From contig LWDI01000032.1 of the NCBI GenBank assembly GCA_002083475.1, positions 47,209 through 111,208 of the forward strand: DNA of 64,000 nucleotides, given 5' to 3'. Made by a program: the position numbers and the translations under genes. The notes beneath the pieces were generated by a model that saw only the letters and a program-made list of their open reading frames with translations, searched no databases and had not been told where the DNA came from. This document shows positions 59,867-64,000 of the stretch, in pieces; positions within the stretch are counted from its first letter, which is position 1; every line of letters starts with the position of its first letter. This stretch comes from Proteobacteria bacterium SG_bin5 (GTDB taxonomy: Bacteria > Pseudomonadota > Alphaproteobacteria > Sphingomonadales > Sphingomonadaceae).

Positions 59867-60913
59867 TTAGATCGGTCCGGCGAACCGCCAGGCCAGCGTT
59901 TCGCCGGCATGGAAGGGCACGACCGCCGTATCGCCCGCCGGCAGCGCCTCGGGCACCGTCACCGGCGCGCGTTCGAGCTTCACCCGCGTCTCGTTGAGCG
60001 GCAGACCGTAGAAGCGTGGACCATGCTCGCTCGCGAAACCCTCGAGCTTGTCGAGCGCGCCCTCGGCCTCGAACAGGCTCGCATAGCTTTCGAGCGCAAA
60101 AGGCGCGTTGAATATTCCCGCGCAGCCGCACGCCGCTTCCTTTGCCTCGCGCGCGTGGGGGGCGCTGTCGGTGCCTAGGAAGAATTTGGGGTTGCCCGAA
60201 ATCGCCGCCGCCACGATCGCGCGCCGGTGCGTTTCGCGCTTGGCGACCGGCAGGCAATAAGCATGCGGGCGCAGGCCGCCCGCGAACATCGCGTTGCGAT
60301 TGATATGGAGATGCTGCGGGGTGATCGTCGCCGCGATGTTCGGCCCGCCTTCGCGCACGAACGCCGCCGCATCGGCGGTGGTGATATGTTCGAACACGAT
60401 CTTGAGTTCGGGAAAATCGCGGACCAGCCCACTCAGCGTCCGCTCGATGAACACCGCCTCGCGGTCGAAGATGTCGACCTCATGGTCGGTGACTTCGCCA
60501 TGGATCAGCAGCGGCATGCCGATCGCCTGCATCGTCTCGAACACGGGGCGGAGCGCGGCGACGTCGGTCACGCCGTGCGACGCATTGGTCGTCGCGTGCG
60601 CGGGATAGAGTTTGCACGCGGTGAACACGCCCTCGGCATGGCCGCGCGCGATCTCGGCCGGATCGGCATCGTCGGTGAGGTAACAGGTCATCAGCGGGGT
60701 GAAATCGGCGCCTTCGGGCAGCGCCGCGAGGATGCGCGCGCGATAGGCCTCGGCGGCGGCGACGCTGGTGATCGGCGGCGCGAGATTGGGCATCACGATC
60801 GCGCGGGCGAATTGGCGCGCGGTAAAGGGCAGCACCGCCTTCAGCATCGCCCCGTCGCGCAGGTGTAGATGCCAATCATCGGGGCGACGCAGGATGAGCT
60901 CTGTTTTTTCCAT
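59867..60913 (-). CDS. pyrC: Dihydroorotase (class II, PyrC)
   Basis: 348-residue zinc dihydroorotase of pyrimidine synthesis; it closes carbamoyl-aspartate to dihydroorotate. The metal ligands are visible: His15-Leu-His17 near the N-terminus, the carbamylated Lys in Cys-Lys-Leu-Tyr-Pro-Ala (about 99), His in Leu-Ile-His-Gly-Glu, His in Phe-Glu-His-Ile-Thr, and Asp in Gly-Thr-Asp-Ser-Ala-Pro-His. Length is typical. The divergent ygfZ gene starts 24 bp away. Confidence 0.95.
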   Translation of the reverse strand: MEKTELILRRPDDWHLHLRDGAMLKAVLPFTARQFARAIVMPNLAPPITSVAAAEAYRARILAALPEGADFTPLMTCYLTDDADPAEIARGHAEGVFTACKLYPAHATTNASHGVTDVAALRPVFETMQAIGMPLLIHGEVTDHEVDIFDREAVFIERTLSGLVRDFPELKIVFEHITTADAAAFVREGGPNIAATITPQHLHINRNAMFAGGLRPHAYCLPVAKRETHRRAIVAAAISGNPKFFLGTDSAPHAREAKEAACGCAGIFNAPFALESYASLFEAEGALDKLEGFASEHGPRFYGLPLNETRVKLERAPVTVPEALPAGDTAVVPFHAGETLAWRFAGPI

Positions 60914-60936
60914 GCGCGCGCTCCTAGCTTGGCGCG

Positions 60937-61707
60937 GTGACCGAAACCAGTCCGCTCGCCGATCTGCCCCATGCCGCGACGATGCTCGCCGATCGCGCGG
61001 TGCTGCGCGTGGCGGGCGCCGAGGCGCGGGCGTTCCTGCAAGGGCTGGTGACGCAGGACGTGCTCACGCTCACCCCAACCGCGCCGCGCTGGGCGGGGCT
61101 GCTGACGCCGCAAGGCAAGGCGCTGTTCGATTTCATCCTCTGGGGCGATCCGCTCGACCCGCAGGCCGTGCTGATCGATTGCGAGGCGGCGCGCACGGAG
61201 GCGCTCGCGCAGCGGCTGCGGCTCTACCGGCTGCGGCGCGCGATCGAGATCGCGCCGACCGAGTTGCGCGTCCATTGGGCGCCGGGCGGGGCGGCGGGGG
61301 TGGCCGATCCCCGGCTCGCCGCGCTCGGGCGCCGCTGGCTGGGGGGCGAGGGCGCGCCCGCGCGAGGCTGGCTCGAGCACCGGCTGCGGCTCGGCGTCAC
61401 GGAAGGGGTGGGCGAGCTGGGCGAGGGCGAAACGCTCTGGCTCGAGGCCAATGCGCGCGAGCTGAACGGGGTGAGCTTCACCAAGGGCTGTTACGTCGGG
61501 CAAGAAAATACCGCGCGGATGCACCACCGCGCCAAGGTCAACCGCCGGCTGATCGTCGCCCCGCTGAACGACGCGAACGAGCGCGCCCGCGCGACTTATC
61601 CCGAGCTCGGCTTGATGGTCGAGCGGCGCGCGGTCGAGGCGCTGGGCGACGCGCTGCTGCCCGACTGGCTGGCGGCGGCGCTCGCCGATCCGGTGGCGGT
61701 CGACTGA
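60937..61707 (+). CDS. ygfZ: Folate-binding YgfZ/CAF17-like Fe-S maturation protein
   Basis: 256-residue member of the YgfZ/IBA57 group, which uses tetrahydrofolate to help repair or mature Fe-S enzymes. The hallmark motif Lys-Gly-Cys-Tyr-Val-Gly-Gln-Glu is at about 184-191. The N-terminal Gln-Gly-Leu-Val-Thr-Gln-Asp-Val and middle Trp-Ala-Gly-Leu-Leu-Thr-Pro-Gln-Gly-Lys blocks are also standard. GTG start at 60937. Ordinary chromosomal gene. Confidence 0.92.
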   Translation: MTETSPLADLPHAATMLADRAVLRVAGAEARAFLQGLVTQDVLTLTPTAPRWAGLLTPQGKALFDFILWGDPLDPQAVLIDCEAARTEALAQRLRLYRLRRAIEIAPTELRVHWAPGGAAGVADPRLAALGRRWLGGEGAPARGWLEHRLRLGVTEGVGELGEGETLWLEANARELNGVSFTKGCYVGQENTARMHHRAKVNRRLIVAPLNDANERARATYPELGLMVERRAVEALGDALLPDWLAAALADPVAVD

Positions 61708-61764
61708 GCCGACGCAACCGGCCGAGCGGTTCGGCGGTTATGCTCCCCGGTCGAAGGGAGACGC

Positions 61765-63948
61765 ATGGCGCAGCCGCTGGAACTATGGGGCGGGCTCGAA
61801 TGCACGCTCAACCGCGTGGGCGACGGCTTCACCGATCAATTCGCGCTGAGCGGCCACCGCGCGCGGCCCGGCGATATCGATCGCATCGCCGGCCTGGGGC
61901 TGAAGGCGCTGCGCTATCCGGTACTGTGGGAGCAGGTGTCGCCCGATCACCCCGACCAGACCGATTGGGCGTTCAGCGACGAACGGCTCGGCGCTTTGCG
62001 CGCGCGCGGGATCCGCGTGATCGCGGGGCTCGTTCATCACGGCAGCGGCCCGGCCTATACCGATTTGCTCGACGATGCCGCCTTCGCGACCGGCCTCGCC
62101 CGCCACGCCGCGCGCGTCGCCGCGCGCTATCCCTGGATCGAGGATTGGACCCCGGTCAACGAACCGCTCACCACCGCGCGTTTTTCGGCGCTCTACGGCC
62201 TTTGGTATCCCCACCGACGCGACGCGGGCGATTGCTGGCGCGCCCTGCTCAACCAAATCGACGCGGTGCGGCTGGCGATGGCGGCGATCCGCGCGGTGAT
62301 CCCGGGGGCGCGGCTGATCCAGACCGATGATCTCGGCCAGTGCCACGCCACCCCCGAACTCGCCGAGCAAGCGCGGTTCGAAAATCTGCGGCGCTGGGCG
62401 AGTTGGGATTTGCTCTGCGGCCAGGTGACCGAGGCGCATCCGCTGTGGGCGGAGATCGCCCGCTTCGGCCTCGCGCACCGGCTGGCGGCGATCGCGGCGG
62501 CGCCGTGCCCGCCCGATGTGATCGGCATCAACCATTATCTGACGAGCGACCGGTTTCTCGATCACCGGTTGCAGCGCTACCCCGCCGAGAGCCATGGCGG
62601 CAACGGCCGCCAGGCCTATGCCGATGTCGCCGCGATTCGCGTGCTCGATCCCGCGCCGCCGGGGTTCGAAGGCGCGGTGCGCGCGGCCTGGGCGCGCTAT
62701 CGCCGGCCGATCGCGCTGACCGAGGTGCACAATGGCTGCACGCGCGACGAGCAATTGCGCTGGCTCGCCGACGCCTGGGACGCGGGCCAGCGACTGCGCG
62801 GCGAGGGGGTCGATCTGCGCGCGATCACCGCTTGGTCGCTCTTCGGCAGTCATGGCTGGGACCGTTTGCTCACCGCGCCGGGCCGCTACGAGCCCGGGGT
62901 GTTCGACGCGAGCGGCGCCGAGGTCCGCGAGACGGCGGCCGCCGCGCTGCTCCGCGCGCTGCCGAACGAGGCGACGCGCCATCCGCTCGCGCGCACGCTC
63001 GGCTGGTGGCGGCGGCCGCTGCGCTTGCTGCATCCGGTCGTGCATCATCGCGGGCAGGCAGCGCCCGCGCGCGGGCCGGGCGACGCGGTGCCGCCGTTGC
63101 TGATCTGCGGCGCGAGCGGCACGCTCGGCCAAGCCTTCGCGCGGGCGTGCGCTGCGCGCAACATCCCCTATTTGCTCACCGCGCGCGACGCGCTCGATCT
63201 GGGGTGCGCGGCGCGGATCGAGCAGGCGCTCGACCGTCACCGGCCCTGGGCGGTGGTGAACGCCGCGGGCTATGTCCGCGTCGACGACGCCGAGCATGAC
63301 CGCGCCGCCTGTTTCGCCGCCAATGCGGAGGGCGCGGCCCGGCTTGCGCGCGCGGCGGGCGCGCGCGGAATCGCGACGCTGAGCTTCTCGAGCGATCTGG
63401 TGTTCGACGGCGCCAAGGGCGCGCCCTATGTCGAGGCCGACGCGCCGGGTCCGCTGAACGTCTATGGCGCGAGCAAGGCGCGGATGGAGGCGGCGCTCGG
63501 CGGCCTGCCCGGGCGCCAGTTGATCGTGCGGACGGCCGCGTTCTTTTCGCCCTTCGACGCGCATAATTTCGCGGTCGCGGTGGCGCGCGCCCTGGCGGCG
63601 GGGCAGCGCTTCGCGGCGGCCGCGGATCTGGTGGTGACGCCGACCTATGTGCCGCATCTGGTCGAGGCGGCGCTCGATCTGCTGATCGATCCGGCCGAGG
63701 GGGTGTGGCATGTGACGAACGGCGCGCCGCTCAGCTGGGCCGATTTCGCGCATCGGATCGCCGAAGCGCTCGCGCTCGATGCCCGGCTGATCGACGCGGT
63801 GCCCGCCGCCACGCTCGGCTTCGCGGCGCCGCGCCCGCCGGCGGTGCCGCTCGCGAGCACGCGCGGTGCGCTGATGCCGAGCTTCGAAGCGGCGCTCGCG
63901 GCTTTTGCGGCGGGGATGGCAGGCCAGGAGGCGAGGGCGGCGGCTTAG
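61765..63948 (+). CDS. Fusion of GH1-like glycosidase and RmlD-like dehydrogenase
   Basis: 727-residue two-domain protein. Residues 1-415 form a glycoside hydrolase family 1-like barrel with Asn-Glu-Pro (Thr-Pro-Val-Asn-Glu-Pro, about 130-135) as the acid/base and Leu-Thr-Glu-Val-His (about 321-325) as the nucleophile Glu. Residues 445-720 are a short-chain dehydrogenase of the dTDP-4-dehydrorhamnose reductase (RmlD) type, with Gly-Ala-Ser-Gly-Thr-Leu-Gly (about 452-458) for NAD(P) and Tyr-Gly-Ala-Ser-Lys for catalysis. Such fusions occur in sphingomonads and relatives; the physiological substrate is unknown. It probably acts in cell-surface sugar metabolism. Confidence 0.88.
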   Translation: MAQPLELWGGLECTLNRVGDGFTDQFALSGHRARPGDIDRIAGLGLKALRYPVLWEQVSPDHPDQTDWAFSDERLGALRARGIRVIAGLVHHGSGPAYTDLLDDAAFATGLARHAARVAARYPWIEDWTPVNEPLTTARFSALYGLWYPHRRDAGDCWRALLNQIDAVRLAMAAIRAVIPGARLIQTDDLGQCHATPELAEQARFENLRRWASWDLLCGQVTEAHPLWAEIARFGLAHRLAAIAAAPCPPDVIGINHYLTSDRFLDHRLQRYPAESHGGNGRQAYADVAAIRVLDPAPPGFEGAVRAAWARYRRPIALTEVHNGCTRDEQLRWLADAWDAGQRLRGEGVDLRAITAWSLFGSHGWDRLLTAPGRYEPGVFDASGAEVRETAAAALLRALPNEATRHPLARTLGWWRRPLRLLHPVVHHRGQAAPARGPGDAVPPLLICGASGTLGQAFARACAARNIPYLLTARDALDLGCAARIEQALDRHRPWAVVNAAGYVRVDDAEHDRAACFAANAEGAARLARAAGARGIATLSFSSDLVFDGAKGAPYVEADAPGPLNVYGASKARMEAALGGLPGRQLIVRTAAFFSPFDAHNFAVAVARALAAGQRFAAAADLVVTPTYVPHLVEAALDLLIDPAEGVWHVTNGAPLSWADFAHRIAEALALDARLIDAVPAATLGFAAPRPPAVPLASTRGALMPSFEAALAAFAAGMAGQEARAAA

Positions 63949-63966
63949 GCGCGCGATCGGCGTGAA

Positions 63967-64000
63967 TGGCTCCCCGAGTTGGATTCGAACCAACGGCCGC
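63967..64000 (-). tRNA. 3' half of a tRNA, cut by the window end (probably tRNA-Asn)
   Basis: The visible part contains the T-arm (GTTGG-TTCGAAT-CCAAC), the acceptor 3' strand TCGGGGA, discriminator G and encoded CCA. The 5' acceptor strand would be TCCCCGA, as in alphaproteobacterial tRNA-Asn, but the anticodon lies outside the window. Confidence 0.8.

Noticed and set aside
61783..63993. Very long open frame (736 codons) antisense to the GH1-RmlD gene
   Set aside because: The sense strand encodes two complete enzyme domains; the antisense product is Arg-rich and featureless.
1..64000. CRISPR array
   Set aside because: No regularly spaced short repeats were seen on reading through the window.

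Overview
The window is high-GC alphaproteobacterial DNA. Sphingomonadales is the best fit: a sphingonodin/astexin-type lasso peptide cluster with its own isopeptidase and a FecI/FecR/TonB-receptor set, a DUF1134 protein, several TonB/FecA-style genes and the general codon bias all point there. This taxonomy is inferred from gene content; no 16S gene is present.

Layout. (1) About 1-10.3 kb is the backbone of an integrative and conjugative element (ICE): a TraF-type peptidase, an excisionase-like HTH protein, DUF736, a ParB-like protein, DUF2958 and ArdC (broken by a one-base shift). It is interrupted by a small MerR-controlled metal cassette (1.7-3.3 kb) and by a PLD-nuclease/GNAT pair (7.7-9.4 kb). 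A DUF6499/DUF2285 gene split by one base (9.5-10.3 kb) sits beside luxR and luxI. This is the arrangement of the quorum-sensing excision control of ICEMlSymR7A (TraR/TraI, FseA made by +1 programmed frameshifting, RdfS). (2) 10.5-13.8 kb holds luxR, luxI, a phytanoyl-CoA-dioxygenase-like gene, a GntR regulator and a TrbK-like small protein. (3) 13.9-23.0 kb is a complete lasso peptide locus: a 39-residue precursor, an intergenic hairpin, the B protease, the C cyclase, and, convergent to them, a lasso isopeptidase, a TonB receptor, FecR and a FecI sigma factor. (4) 23.1-24.5 kb is a nucleotidyltransferase-HEPN gene between two imperfect direct repeats of about 105 bp. (5) 24.5-55.8 kb is a heavy-metal island. 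It contains a CDF-czcCBA operon, a PbrR/CadR-type regulator, an aspartic protease-PDZ gene, pbrT and pbrB-like genes, cusCBAF, copC, a second set of RND genes with a cnrYXH-type Ni/Co sigma switch, a copper P-type ATPase with a CueR-like regulator, and small periplasmic metal proteins. (6) 56.0-56.8 kb is the 3' remnant of an IS3-family element. (7) 57.0-58.4 kb holds a CoiA-like nuclease gene and an unknown gene. (8) A tRNA-Ser(GCT) gene (58,647-58,736, minus strand) has its 3' end facing this whole block, so it is the likely integration site and right boundary. (9) 58.9-64 kb is ordinary chromosome: DUF1134, pyrC, ygfZ, a GH1-RmlD fusion and the 3' half of a second tRNA.

How it fits together. 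The left part would control excision and transfer of the element by acyl-homoserine lactone signalling. The cargo makes, senses and recycles a lasso peptide and detoxifies Cu/Ag, Zn/Cd/Pb and probably Ni/Co. Five promoters with the 19-bp spacer typical of MerR-family control were found. Three of them share one consensus and tie the CDF-czc operon, the protease-PDZ gene and pbrT into one regulon. The most notable points are the split DUF6499/DUF2285 gene with a textbook slippery TTTC, the luxI-phyH operon that may make an unusual signal, the lasso cluster as ICE cargo, the CnrX ligand set conserved at identical residue numbers, and a CueR-like protein that lacks one of its two copper cysteines.
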